Below are positions 8,337-17,488 of a stretch of 64,000 nt of DNA, piece after piece. The position numbers were made by a program, and so were the translations under genes. Source of the stretch: Halorubrum sp. CBA1229 (GTDB lineage: Archaea; Halobacteriota; Halobacteria; Halobacteriales; Haloferacaceae); the NCBI RefSeq assembly GCF_003721435.2, contig NZ_CP054585.1:248001-312000 (forward strand), written 5' to 3'. Each line of letters starts with the position of its first letter. The first letter of the stretch is position 1. Below the pieces are notes generated by a model. That model did no database searches, was not told the origin of the DNA, and saw only the letters and a program-made list of their open reading frames with translations.

Positions 8337-9845
8337 TTATTTAAATCGAGGTCTGATATTTTCCGCGTAGAATTCCTGGTCATCCTGTTCGATACCCAAC
8401 AAAACTAGCACTGCGACGAACACGAGGGCTCCTGTTGCAGCTCCGATTATTAGTAACGGGTATCCGGAAAGGAACGATCGCCACCCGAGCATGACGAGAA
8501 TACTAATCAGACCAGCAATTATTGGTTTCCAATATTTTTTCGAATACGGAGTCATTCCTTCGACGTACCAGACCTCAATCACCCGAACGACGTTGATGAC
8601 GGTCAACGTCCCTGCTGTCGCTACTGCTACACCAATGAATCCGAACTCGAGTATAAGTACGTAATTGAGAACGACGTTTAGCACTCCAAGCACCCATTGG
8701 TTGACCAAATTCAGATATTGATGATTCGTCATCATGAGCAACAATCCACTTGGACCAACGGCACAGTTGGTCAGTTGAGCGATCCCGAAGAAGAGTAAAA
8801 CGAGCCCGCCCCCAGAGAAATCGTCGCCAAAGATACGCAGTACCTCAGAACTGTAAACCGTAAGCACCAGCGCGGCAGGAATCACTACGGTGAACACCCA
8901 CCGCGTTACGATTTTATAGATCGATTCGAGCTCGTCTATCCTTCCATTAGAATACAGTCCGGAAGCGATAGGGGGAAACAGTTGGTTGATCCCGGACAGG
9001 GGAAGCGTGAGAAACGTTGCGAGTAGGATCGAAACACGATACACACCGACGACTGACCCGGACAAGAAAAATCCAACCATGAGAATATCAACGCGGGTGT
9101 AGAGTTTCTGTCCGAGATCCTTCAGAGTCAGCGGAAGTGAGAAGTTGTAGAATTCGGAGACGCTTCCTCGCGATCGCTTTCCGGTTGGATGAATATCTGT
9201 TCTCGAGTATAGAAGCGAGATAGCGATCCCGAACGTCAGAACGCCTCCGATAGCCAACGCGGCAACTGCTCCGATCAGGGAATACCCCAACGTGAACGCC
9301 GACAGAACGGCAAGAATCCGGATTATCGGCTTGAGGACGTTCGTTATGATGATCTGATATTCAAGTTGTTCCGTGGCGCGAAACACGGAATTAGTGAGAT
9401 TACTGAGGGTATTGAACGGAAGGACGATTGCCAATATCCGGAGTACGTCGACTAGAAGTGGTTCTTCGAGAGTGAGAGTGTTAATTATCGGTGCTAACAC
9501 GAACAGTGCAGTTCCGATCACGACACTTCCGAGTAAGGCAGTCAGGTACGCGAGACCTGTCACCCAATTCTGTCGAGCAGGTTCGTTCGACGAACTGGGA
9601 ATGAATCGGAGTAGTGATTTTCCGGTTCCGAGTCGGGCAAAAACGACGAAGAAGCCGGTGATCGTGTTCGCGTAGGTGTAAATCCCGTAAAGCGTCGCTC
9701 CGAGAACACGGGTTAAAATCAGATTGAAAACGAATCCGAGACCGTTCGATAGGACCTTTCCTCCGAAGAATAGCGACGCTCCATCGGTGATCGAGCGTAA
9801 CGAATCACCTTTTTCAGATTTTGTTTCAGTAGCTTCCTCAGGCAT
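8337..9845 (-). CDS. Polysaccharide/oligosaccharide flippase (Wzx/MATE-like)
   Basis: 502 residues with about 14 hydrophobic helices. The N-terminal segment SLFFGGKVLSNGLGFVFNLI followed by TRVLGATLYGIY is typical of the polysaccharide-biosynthesis transporter family. Such proteins move lipid-linked oligosaccharides across the membrane for glycan assembly or N-glycosylation (as AglR is proposed to do in Haloferax). It is the last gene of a minus-strand series with the sulfatase-like and FkbM genes. The GC content is lower than that of the mobile region further right, as is usual for surface-glycan clusters. Confidence 0.88.
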   Translation of the reverse strand: MPEEATETKSEKGDSLRSITDGASLFFGGKVLSNGLGFVFNLILTRVLGATLYGIYTYANTITGFFVVFARLGTGKSLLRFIPSSSNEPARQNWVTGLAYLTALLGSVVIGTALFVLAPIINTLTLEEPLLVDVLRILAIVLPFNTLSNLTNSVFRATEQLEYQIIITNVLKPIIRILAVLSAFTLGYSLIGAVAALAIGGVLTFGIAISLLYSRTDIHPTGKRSRGSVSEFYNFSLPLTLKDLGQKLYTRVDILMVGFFLSGSVVGVYRVSILLATFLTLPLSGINQLFPPIASGLYSNGRIDELESIYKIVTRWVFTVVIPAALVLTVYSSEVLRIFGDDFSGGGLVLLFFGIAQLTNCAVGPSGLLLMMTNHQYLNLVNQWVLGVLNVVLNYVLILEFGFIGVAVATAGTLTVINVVRVIEVWYVEGMTPYSKKYWKPIIAGLISILVMLGWRSFLSGYPLLIIGAATGALVFVAVLVLLGIEQDDQEFYAENIRPRFK

Positions 9846-9875
9846 CTGTGAAGCCTCGTTACTCGAATTCTAGGG

Positions 9876-10832
9876 TCACGTGTTTACGTATCCGAGATCG
9901 GCGAGGCGATCAACAACGACATCCGAGTCCCCGTTCGTATGCTCCTGTGGTTCCTCCTCATGGATCTCCTTGCGAGTTTCGCCGCTAATGACCAGCCACG
10001 GTACTTTGCGTAATTCGTCCGTGTACGTCTCGATCGGATGTCCGGATACCCGCTTCCCGAATGGAGTGATCCGTTCGTTCACAAGATTGCCGTGATCGGA
10101 CGTAACCACTACTTTCTCGTCGAATGTGTTCACTAACCGCTCGACATGAGGAAGAGCGATTTCCAAGTTCTCGTCATATGCCCTCCAGACGGCTTCCACG
10201 TCGACTTTACCCTCGTCAAGCAGCGCCCATATAGTCGAATGATCCCGCGTAGCGTCCTCTCCTTGAACGCGTCTGTATGCCCATTCGTATCCAGCATGGT
10301 CTCCTATTTCGCGTGCGGAGTCCCCAATAAAGGGGTAGTGAGGCTGCATGAAGTGTGATATAATCCGCTTACCCGGGAATTCCTCATATGCCTCCAAGGT
10401 CGCCTCAGCCATCTTCTCAGGTCGGACAGTCTTCTGTTGATCGTCCCACTCGGACCCCCACACGTCAATCACCTCATGAAAGACGTCCTTGAGGCTCTTT
10501 GTCCGGTACATGGGATTTGCGGTAATGTACACCGTATCGTGGTGCGTTGTTCCTTCGAAGTTCTTTGTCAGAAACTCTGGCGTACCAGATCCAAGAGACG
10601 TTCGCGTTTGTAGGTCTCCATTAATAGTGTTCAAGCGTTCGAACTGGTCAAACCGACACGCATCGAGAAGTATCAGATTATCCCAATCCTCGGACATTAA
10701 TCGACAGATTGGTGCGTCCGGGTCATAACGAATAGAAGAATAACTCTTGGCCGTCTGAGATCGAGCGAAAGGTATCGCCGATTCTACCCACCATTTGGGT
10801 TTGTGAAAATTCTTGAGTGCCTTTTTCATCAT
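9876..10832 (-). CDS. Sulfatase-like (alkaline phosphatase superfamily) protein
   Basis: 318 residues. Metal-site motifs of the superfamily are visible: LILLDACRFDQF near residue 55 and VVVTSDHGNL around residue 245. A Ser/Thr-rich stretch, SLGSGTPEFL, sits where the nucleophile is expected. There is no signal peptide. Related genes are common in haloarchaeal glycan clusters, where they may transfer or remove sulfate or phosphate groups; the substrate is unknown. It lies 30 bases upstream of the flippase and is probably co-transcribed with it. Confidence 0.75.
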   Translation of the reverse strand: MMKKALKNFHKPKWWVESAIPFARSQTAKSYSSIRYDPDAPICRLMSEDWDNLILLDACRFDQFERLNTINGDLQTRTSLGSGTPEFLTKNFEGTTHHDTVYITANPMYRTKSLKDVFHEVIDVWGSEWDDQQKTVRPEKMAEATLEAYEEFPGKRIISHFMQPHYPFIGDSAREIGDHAGYEWAYRRVQGEDATRDHSTIWALLDEGKVDVEAVWRAYDENLEIALPHVERLVNTFDEKVVVTSDHGNLVNERITPFGKRVSGHPIETYTDELRKVPWLVISGETRKEIHEEEPQEHTNGDSDVVVDRLADLGYVNT

Positions 10833-10891
10833 GTTTTTTTAACTTGAGATCGGACAAACATGTCCAGAATCGCTTCGGATTTGTAAAGAGA

Positions 10892-11716
10892 CTACTTTGA
10901 CGCCCGTAAAAAGACATCGCTTCCACGCTGGAAGGTCTCTGCCACTTCAAACCCAGCATCTGTGAGGAGTGTTTTCACCTCAGATACTTCTCCATCAAAG
11001 TCCTCGATCTTTTCCTTGTGTACTTCGACGTACACCAGTTGACAGTTCTCGCGAAGGGTTTCTCGAAGTCCTCGGAGTACGGAGAGTTCGGCTCCCTCAA
11101 CGTCGATCTTGACGACTGTGGGTTTCGGCAGTTCGCGTTCCTTGATTATCGAGTCACCTCTGGCAGTCTCAACTTCAAGAGTCTGTCCGTCATCACCGGT
11201 CGCGATGGCGTGTTTACCCTCGCCTGCCTCGTCGCCAGTGAGAGCGAGATCGACGGTACCGTTAGTGTTAGATAGCGCGATCTGAACGATTTCGGCGTCA
11301 AGATTGTTCAGGTCGAGGTTTTCTCGTAGTCGATCCGCATTCTCTGGTTCGGGTTCGAACGCGAACGTCCTACCAGGACCAAGTTTGGCAGCAGCAAAAC
11401 AAGTGTAGGTTCCGACGTTGGCACCGATGTCGTAGAAGATGTCGTCCGAATCGAGATCGTTTAGCAGATCTTCAACGACGGAACGTTCGCCAGCAAGATC
11501 GCGAAAGCGCATGAATTCCGTGAACGTGTTTGTCCAGAAGTCTATCGAATGATTGGCAAGGTCGTGAGTTTGCGTGTTTTCAGAGAGAACATATACGGGC
11601 CGCCAGTATGGCCCAGAAAGAAGTTTGTTGAGGCCAATCCAGCGAATCGATTGACGGACCAATCCGGAATAAAATCGATCATGTGCACGGCGTAGAATCG
11701 TTGCGACAAGACTCAT
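10892..11716 (-). CDS. FkbM-family methyltransferase
   Basis: 274 residues. The SAM-binding motif is clear in DIFYDIGANVGTYTCFAAAK (about residues 93-112), followed by an acidic loop FAFEPEPENADRL. The FkbM-type core VVKIDVEGAELSVLRGL is near residue 200. The family O-methylates sugars or other small molecules, and within this cluster a methylated glycan residue is the likely product. It begins a minus-strand run with the sulfatase-like and flippase genes. Confidence 0.88.
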   Translation of the reverse strand: MSLVATILRRAHDRFYSGLVRQSIRWIGLNKLLSGPYWRPVYVLSENTQTHDLANHSIDFWTNTFTEFMRFRDLAGERSVVEDLLNDLDSDDIFYDIGANVGTYTCFAAAKLGPGRTFAFEPEPENADRLRENLDLNNLDAEIVQIALSNTNGTVDLALTGDEAGEGKHAIATGDDGQTLEVETARGDSIIKERELPKPTVVKIDVEGAELSVLRGLRETLRENCQLVYVEVHKEKIEDFDGEVSEVKTLLTDAGFEVAETFQRGSDVFLRASK

Positions 11717-11799
11717 AGGTATGATGTTAATAAACGATAGCTGATGGAGTGTATTAGAATTTCCGCATTATCATTCCCGGTTCCGCTGCCAGTCATCAA

Positions 11800-12414
11800 A
11801 GATATCTTGAGGGATTGTAATGCGCGAACAACCGGTGACGCAGCAGGAGTCGGACGCCCGCTGATCGGAGAGCGTCCCGGAGCGGTTGGTCATCATAGCC
11901 CTTGTCGGCGGCGAGACACTCGATTTTTCGGTGTTATGAAGGGCAACACTATGGCCGGTTTGGGGGTTGTGAGGCTAGTGCGCCGAGTAGTGAATATCGA
12001 GAATGGCACACGAGTCTGTATCGCTCAGGGCCGTCGTATTAACCGTATATATATGGCGATCCGAGCGGCATCAATAATGCCTCGATGCCGTTCGCGGTCG
12101 AAGAGCATGGCATCGATGGCACCGTGCGAGCCCTGATCACAAATGTTCGCGGACTTTCGAAGGAATCCACGCCACACCGACATGAGAACCTTCTCAAACG
12201 ACCGATACAGCGTTGAGGGTGCGGGAAATGCCGTTCGAGCGAGATGAACAGACCACGAACGCGATCCATTTCACTCGCCCAATCGACGATCTCGCGGTAC
12301 ATCGCATCCAGGTGAAGCCGTACCAAGTGGAGCGTAACATGCTTCCAGCCGGGAAATCCGTGGCCAGTCAGATCACTCAGCTCCGTTGGCTGGCAGCACA
12401 GATTTTAACGCCAG
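11800..12414 (-). pseudogene. Broken IS5-type (ISH) transposase
   Basis: Minus-strand fragments in shifting frames read YREIVDWASEMDRVRG, APSTLYRSFEKVLMSVWRG, SANICDQGSHGAIDAMLFDR and LAADKGYDDQPLRDALRSAG. This is the order seen in haloarchaeal IS5-group transposases: N-terminal domain, STLYKSF segment, DDE region with A-IDA-F-DR, then AADKGYD. Several frameshifts and a missing centre make it inactive. No terminal inverted repeats could be paired with confidence. Confidence 0.7.
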
Positions 12415-12433
12415 CGACGCGGCTTAATTAACA

Positions 12434-12473
12434 AAGCGGAAGAGTAGGTTGGCCACATTCGACTCTTCCGCTT
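12434..12473. repeat. Perfect 12-bp inverted repeat
   Basis: AAGCGGAAGAGT (12434-12445) and ACTCTTCCGCTT (12462-12473) are perfect complements separated by 16 bases. It lies between the transposase relic and a low-GC membrane gene. It could be a terminal or target structure of the old IS, or a transcript end; no T-tract follows. The rest of 12474-12668 is AT-rich and holds no gene I can support. Confidence 0.6.
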
Positions 12474-12668
12474 AGCTACTGCCTTCAGAGCGACGCTATC
12501 CTGTCGCCTTCTGTGGATTAAACAGAGCAGAAGTAACCTACTGTATCCAAATCATATTCTAATTCGAAACAAATGAATTCACACATATTGTATCAGTAGT
12601 TTAGACTCAGAATCGTATTGAGCAGAGTAAGAAAACATATTAGTCCCACCAATTCAGATGCCTATCAC

Positions 12669-13805
12669 GTGCGAGTTCGAAACTTGAACAGCAATTTTAG
12701 ATCAGGTCTTATTGTTCTAATACTTATATTTTCTATTAGACTTATTGGTGTTGGAGTCACAATTTATACTGGACAGAATCCGTATGCCCAGGCCGATGTT
12801 ATTGGATTTATTGCGAGCGCTGAAGAGATAGCAATAGGGTTAGAGAACGGAAATTATGTTAATGTTGATCGGCCGACGGCGTATCAACGGTGGGGGGCTT
12901 TCTTAGCACCATTCTGGTTACTACCAGGTCCCAGTCTAGTGTATGCCAGCATTGTGAATGCTCTCATCGGATCACTAGCCGCATATAACGTCTATACTAT
13001 CGCTCAATACTACCATTCACGTTCTGCTGCAGTAGTTTCTATCGTCCCCCTAATGATTTATCCGAGTATTGTGCTTGTACACTCTACACTTCTCCGGGAA
13101 GCCGTTGTTCTGTTCGGAATAACCGCCGCAACAAAATCTCTATTAATACCCAACCATCGAAGTCAAAGTAAAAATATCATTATTGTCGTAGGTGGGCTTT
13201 TCGTCGCAGGGATTCTTCGGCCAGACAATATACCACTGTACATCATAGCAATCGGTGTTGGGACTTTTGTCCATATATATTATTTAGATATAGTCCGTAA
13301 TATTATCATGTATATGATTATACTCGGAGGAGCTACGAGTACGTTATTCTTTTTAAATCGAATACAAGAGGGTATCTCGTATTTAGCCAATCTGCGGGAG
13401 GTGCGGACTCGAGGTCGAACCGCATACCTAGTAGATATATACGCAACACAGATCCCGGAAGCGATTGCGTTTAGTGGAATCGGGGTAGCGTACTTTTTGT
13501 GCTCTCCATTTCCTTGGATGATCTCAAATGTAAGTGATTTCGTAGTGGGTGTAGAAGCTCTCGTTAATTTAATATTTATTTTGATAAGTCCGCTTGGCTT
13601 CCGAGTTTTATTTCAACGAAATCCAGCTGGGGCAGTCGGATTAGGGACTGGAGTGATCGTTGGAGTAATACTCTATGCACTAGCAACTGGGAATGTAGGT
13701 ACAGCAGTCCGACATAGACAAATGTTCATGTGGGTTTTCTTCTTGCTAGGTGGTATAGGAATCACACAGCACACGCAAATCAAAACGAACAACAATAGTA
13801 GATGA
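12669..13805 (+). CDS. Polytopic membrane protein of a glycan cluster (GT39/polymerase-like)
   Basis: About 378 residues from the GTG chosen here, or 395 from an upstream TTG. There are roughly nine hydrophobic helices. The loop after helix 1 contains NPYAQADVIGF and a TAYQRWGAFLAPF segment, resembling GT-C glycosyltransferases or O-antigen polymerases; the family is not certain. The gene is strikingly AT-rich compared with most of the window and probably forms a unit with the next glycosyltransferase, both on the plus strand against the surrounding minus-strand genes. Confidence 0.65.
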   Translation: MRVRNLNSNFRSGLIVLILIFSIRLIGVGVTIYTGQNPYAQADVIGFIASAEEIAIGLENGNYVNVDRPTAYQRWGAFLAPFWLLPGPSLVYASIVNALIGSLAAYNVYTIAQYYHSRSAAVVSIVPLMIYPSIVLVHSTLLREAVVLFGITAATKSLLIPNHRSQSKNIIIVVGGLFVAGILRPDNIPLYIIAIGVGTFVHIYYLDIVRNIIMYMIILGGATSTLFFLNRIQEGISYLANLREVRTRGRTAYLVDIYATQIPEAIAFSGIGVAYFLCSPFPWMISNVSDFVVGVEALVNLIFILISPLGFRVLFQRNPAGAVGLGTGVIVGVILYALATGNVGTAVRHRQMFMWVFFLLGGIGITQHTQIKTNNNSR

Positions 13806-13886
13806 TCTCAAATCAGATAGTAATTATCTCTGTTGATTCTGCGGAATCATGAAGTATAAATAAACTCGTTATATATCCTCTAAGAA

Positions 13887-14786
13887 ATGCCAAGAGTAAG
13901 TGTAGTCATACCAGTATACAATTCATCAGATACTCTCCCCCGAGCACTTACGAGCGCTCTGTCTCAAACTTATGATGATATTGAAATAATCGTAATTGAT
14001 GATGGATCAATTGATGATACAGAAGAAGTCATGGCCTCTTTTGACGATCGACGTATTCGGTTCTTCCAGCACGAAAAAAATCGGGGTGGAAGTGCTGCGA
14101 GAAATACAGGAATTGAACACGCTACCGGTGAGTATATTGCCTTTTTAGATGCAGACGATGAGTGGTTTCCATCTAAAGTAGAACGGCAGGTTAATGTGCT
14201 AGAATCCCGCTCTGACCAGTGGATAGCTACATATTCTAATTTTAAACAGAAACGTTCGAATGTCATTATCGAGTTCATAGACAAATATATTTCTCGCCCA
14301 ACTGGATTTGAAGGAGACGACATCATTATCGACAATATATTGAGAAGAACGTTTTCGCACGGGGGGACATCTTCACTACTAGTTAAGAAAAGCGCTATCA
14401 ATTTGATAGATGGGTTTGATGAAATGTTCCAAAGACATCAAGATCTGGAATTTATATTAAGACTTCTCCAAGTAGGAAAGATGGCCTTTACCGACGAGAT
14501 ATTGTTCAAAAAGTATGACACAGGTTCCCCAGAAGGAGACAGTGTCGCAGAAGCTATCGATCAATTCTACGATAAGTTCTTAGACTTGATTCGAGAACGC
14601 GGTATGGAAGAAGAAGCGAAGGGAGTGCTCCGATATATAAAAGCAAAGCAATATTTATCTAGTGGACAGTTTCGTGAGGGATTTGCGTATCTCTGGAGTT
14701 CCAGCATCCCACATAAAAGAGATATACTTGGAGTCGGATTTGCGATCTTCAGAGGAGTAAGAACACATCTTGATAGATTGTCATAA
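13887..14786 (+). CDS. Family 2 glycosyltransferase
   Basis: 299 residues. The GT-A fold start is clear: VSVVIPVYNSSDTLPRALTS, then IIVIDDGSIDDT, a GSAARNTGIEHATGEYIAFL stretch, and the DxD-type site DADDEW near residue 92. The last 80 residues are helical and form no membrane anchor. It transfers a sugar from a nucleotide donor, probably to a lipid-linked oligosaccharide. It shares the low GC content of the preceding membrane gene, indicating a recently acquired pair. Confidence 0.9.
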   Translation: MPRVSVVIPVYNSSDTLPRALTSALSQTYDDIEIIVIDDGSIDDTEEVMASFDDRRIRFFQHEKNRGGSAARNTGIEHATGEYIAFLDADDEWFPSKVERQVNVLESRSDQWIATYSNFKQKRSNVIIEFIDKYISRPTGFEGDDIIIDNILRRTFSHGGTSSLLVKKSAINLIDGFDEMFQRHQDLEFILRLLQVGKMAFTDEILFKKYDTGSPEGDSVAEAIDQFYDKFLDLIRERGMEEEAKGVLRYIKAKQYLSSGQFREGFAYLWSSSIPHKRDILGVGFAIFRGVRTHLDRLS

Positions 14787-14887
14787 TGATGTGTTTAATA
14801 TCACCAATATTCTGTTAGAAACCTGTCAGCGACAGGGTGAGCAACAATAAACAGAATGGTATTAACAACCACGAATCACAATAATCC

Positions 14888-15820
14888 TCATTCGGAATAT
14901 TCACCCATTGGGACACATTTGATCAAATCTTCTCGAACAAGTTCATCTACTATCATAAGTATTCGTTCGAGCCTGTGACAATCTTTTTCAGGAGAATGTC
15001 CAAGGTTGAACGGATGGAACCACAGGTGAAATGTCTTACCTGTCCGAGCAGCACGTTCCAGTCCTTTTTTTGCACGCTCCACGCTGCACTCGCCGGGTGT
15101 GTATTGCCACCCATCGTGTGAAGGACGAAAAGTCTGTGATCCCGGAATTTCGAGGATACCGTTATGTTCGATGGGTTCAGTTACTGGTGGAGTTCCACGG
15201 ACAGCCTCGTCGACAAACCTACACGGTGGTTTTATTATGTTCGGTACGGACGCGCGCTCATACCAGTATGCATCTCTTCCTCGATAAACCTTGATCCCAT
15301 GCTCCCTTAGAACGTCCACGTGGCCGACATCATTTCGTGGAAACACGAAACTTTTCGGCTCAAGGCCGTGTTCACGAAGTGTTTTGACCGCAACATCTAT
15401 TTCTTCCTCCGCATGCTGCCGCGAACAGCCATCGGCACCCAACTGCATGTGAGTCGAGCCATGTAATCCGATCTCTTGGGCGGTCTCGCAAGCCTGTAAT
15501 CGATCGATGAGCCACGGAGCAAACCATAATACATCATCGAATCCGTTCACGCATGGGAGTTCAGCAAACCAGTCATCGATCCATTCGAAGTTTGGAGATG
15601 TTCGGTCGGTATGGGCCTTGTCACAGTCCATGAGCAAATGAGAGACGATCGCCCATGTAGCAGAGATGTCATATTCATCAAACATATTACATAGATGATC
15701 TACCACATCGGGCGTATTTCGATAGGCATTCTCATAATCCCCGACGTTGTCCTTGTCGAACATTCCCCACGCGAGTTCCGTATCTAGTGAAAGAGTGAAT
15801 ATCCCTTTGTTATCAGTCAT
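14888..15820 (-). CDS. Polysaccharide deacetylase-family protein
   Basis: 310 residues. The NodB-homology motifs are visible: FTLSLDTELAWG at the N-terminus (catalytic Asp), ISATWAIVSHLLMD near residue 52, and the zinc-binding HGSTH (H-x3-H) around residue 120. The family removes acetyl groups from amino sugars in polysaccharides, with no signal peptide here, so it acts on cytoplasmic precursors. It starts one base after the stop of the upstream alkaline-phosphatase-like gene, which implies translational coupling. Confidence 0.85.
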   Translation of the reverse strand: MTDNKGIFTLSLDTELAWGMFDKDNVGDYENAYRNTPDVVDHLCNMFDEYDISATWAIVSHLLMDCDKAHTDRTSPNFEWIDDWFAELPCVNGFDDVLWFAPWLIDRLQACETAQEIGLHGSTHMQLGADGCSRQHAEEEIDVAVKTLREHGLEPKSFVFPRNDVGHVDVLREHGIKVYRGRDAYWYERASVPNIIKPPCRFVDEAVRGTPPVTEPIEHNGILEIPGSQTFRPSHDGWQYTPGECSVERAKKGLERAARTGKTFHLWFHPFNLGHSPEKDCHRLERILMIVDELVREDLIKCVPMGEYSE

Positions 15821-15821
15821 A

Positions 15822-17375
15822 CTACTCCATGTACCCGAGATCCTCGAGTCGGTCTGTTACGTTATGGTCGATGGTTTGTGTATCTACGCTATCCCCATAC
15901 TGAGCGTCGGTTTGAGTTACTTCTTGAGTCGCTGGAACCGAGTCTGGCTCAAATAACTCTCGACGGACTTCACCCTCCATCACCCTTGGGACAGCAGCAC
16001 CGTGTAAATGAAGCAGTGTCGGTGCAAGATCTAGAATGTGTAGGTCGGATAATTCAGTCGTTCCATCGATATCCGATCCGTATGCTATGAACATTCCCGT
16101 GTCTTTGTTTTCACCGTGCCACTTGCTCGGCGATTCGAACATCGATTCATTACCGATCTTCCCCTCAATATGGACACCAGAGGCCTGATCGAGGACGACA
16201 TCTGGGCCCAGATCCGAGTATGGTCCATCGTATACTTCACTACCAGGAAGCACCTGGTCAAAAACAGGATTCCCGTCTTCATCAGTCAAGTCTTCAAGAT
16301 CGTTGACTAATTCGTTAGCGATTTGCTCCCGTTGCTGAGGATCTTCAGAGAGGACGTATACTGGCCCCTGACCGCTTGCGACCGCCCGTGAGCGTTCCCA
16401 GTTGATAACGTCTTCTTTAGCGCTCTTGTCAACGGATCCCTCTTCACTAGGGAGGTACATCTGGACTCGCTCCGGGAGCAATCGCCGAGCCCACCACTCG
16501 ACCCCAAGTTTCGCCAGTATCGGCCGTACACGTTCTTGAGTAATTCCTGCCCCATAGAGGTAATCACTAATTCCCGATTCCGTCTGTAAATAGTCGTGCT
16601 GTTCCAGCCATGTGTTGATACGGAATGTCGTTCGGATCTCGTTTGAGCCGTGATCAGACATCACGAAGAGATTGTCGAGCTCCTCGTGTGATAGAAGACG
16701 AGCGACACGGTCGTCGATTTTCTCCCATGCTTTCTTAACCACGCCCATGTCCCAATAAAAATGCTGGAGGACGTTCAAGTAGAATACAGTTATATGGATG
16801 AGTTCGTACTCTCCGGTTGAGAGTTCACTCTCTAACACGTCAAAACGCATCTCGATCAGATCATAGATCTCTTCGACACATTCGTTGTCCGGATCGTTCC
16901 CTGATAGCAACGACATCTTCTCCGGATGTACCGCATAATCGTATTCCTCCTTGAGTTGTACCTCCAAAGATTCGGGATATGTGTATCCAGTCTGTTCGGC
17001 ACCGGGGCCGCCGGCAATATGGATACCATCGATCTCAGCGGGTGGGTATGACGTTGGTAGATTAATGACCGCAGTCTTATCCTCAAGCAGATGCCAATAG
17101 TGAACACCGTTGAAGTCGCCCGCTGTACTCCTATTTTCTATCTTCTGTTTCTCGCGATCAACGCTCTCCCACCAGAATACACCCAATCTGCCCGGATTCG
17201 TTCCAGTCGCATAGCACTGCCAGTTCGGACACGTAACTGGTGGTAGACAACTCTGCATATCCTCTGCGACGCCGTCTTCGGTCATTTTGGCGAACGTGGG
17301 AAGTGAATTATCGTCGATCCACGGCTGTATCAGTTCGAAACAACCCCCATCTAATCCAAGAACGATCGTCGTCAT
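15822..17375 (-). CDS. Alkaline-phosphatase-superfamily protein (type I phosphodiesterase-like)
   Basis: 517 residues. The N-terminal metal-site motif IVLGLDGGCFELI, the nucleophile region PPVTCPNWQCYATG (Thr-Cys-Pro-x-Trp, as in nucleotide pyrophosphatases) and FVMSDHGSNE about residue 235 are all present. This family hydrolyses phosphodiesters or transfers phospho-groups; in haloarchaeal glycan loci the substrate is not known. It is followed immediately by the deacetylase gene and preceded at 113 bases by a GT4 gene, all on the minus strand. Confidence 0.85.
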   Translation of the reverse strand: MTTIVLGLDGGCFELIQPWIDDNSLPTFAKMTEDGVAEDMQSCLPPVTCPNWQCYATGTNPGRLGVFWWESVDREKQKIENRSTAGDFNGVHYWHLLEDKTAVINLPTSYPPAEIDGIHIAGGPGAEQTGYTYPESLEVQLKEEYDYAVHPEKMSLLSGNDPDNECVEEIYDLIEMRFDVLESELSTGEYELIHITVFYLNVLQHFYWDMGVVKKAWEKIDDRVARLLSHEELDNLFVMSDHGSNEIRTTFRINTWLEQHDYLQTESGISDYLYGAGITQERVRPILAKLGVEWWARRLLPERVQMYLPSEEGSVDKSAKEDVINWERSRAVASGQGPVYVLSEDPQQREQIANELVNDLEDLTDEDGNPVFDQVLPGSEVYDGPYSDLGPDVVLDQASGVHIEGKIGNESMFESPSKWHGENKDTGMFIAYGSDIDGTTELSDLHILDLAPTLLHLHGAAVPRVMEGEVRRELFEPDSVPATQEVTQTDAQYGDSVDTQTIDHNVTDRLEDLGYME

Positions 17376-17488
17376 TTGCTGGTACTAGTTATTCAACGAT
17401 TTAAAACCATAATAACTGTTTGGATAAAATCCTCTGAATAGTTATATATTTGTGAACATTCGGCAAGACATTCGAGATTATTTGCCTA

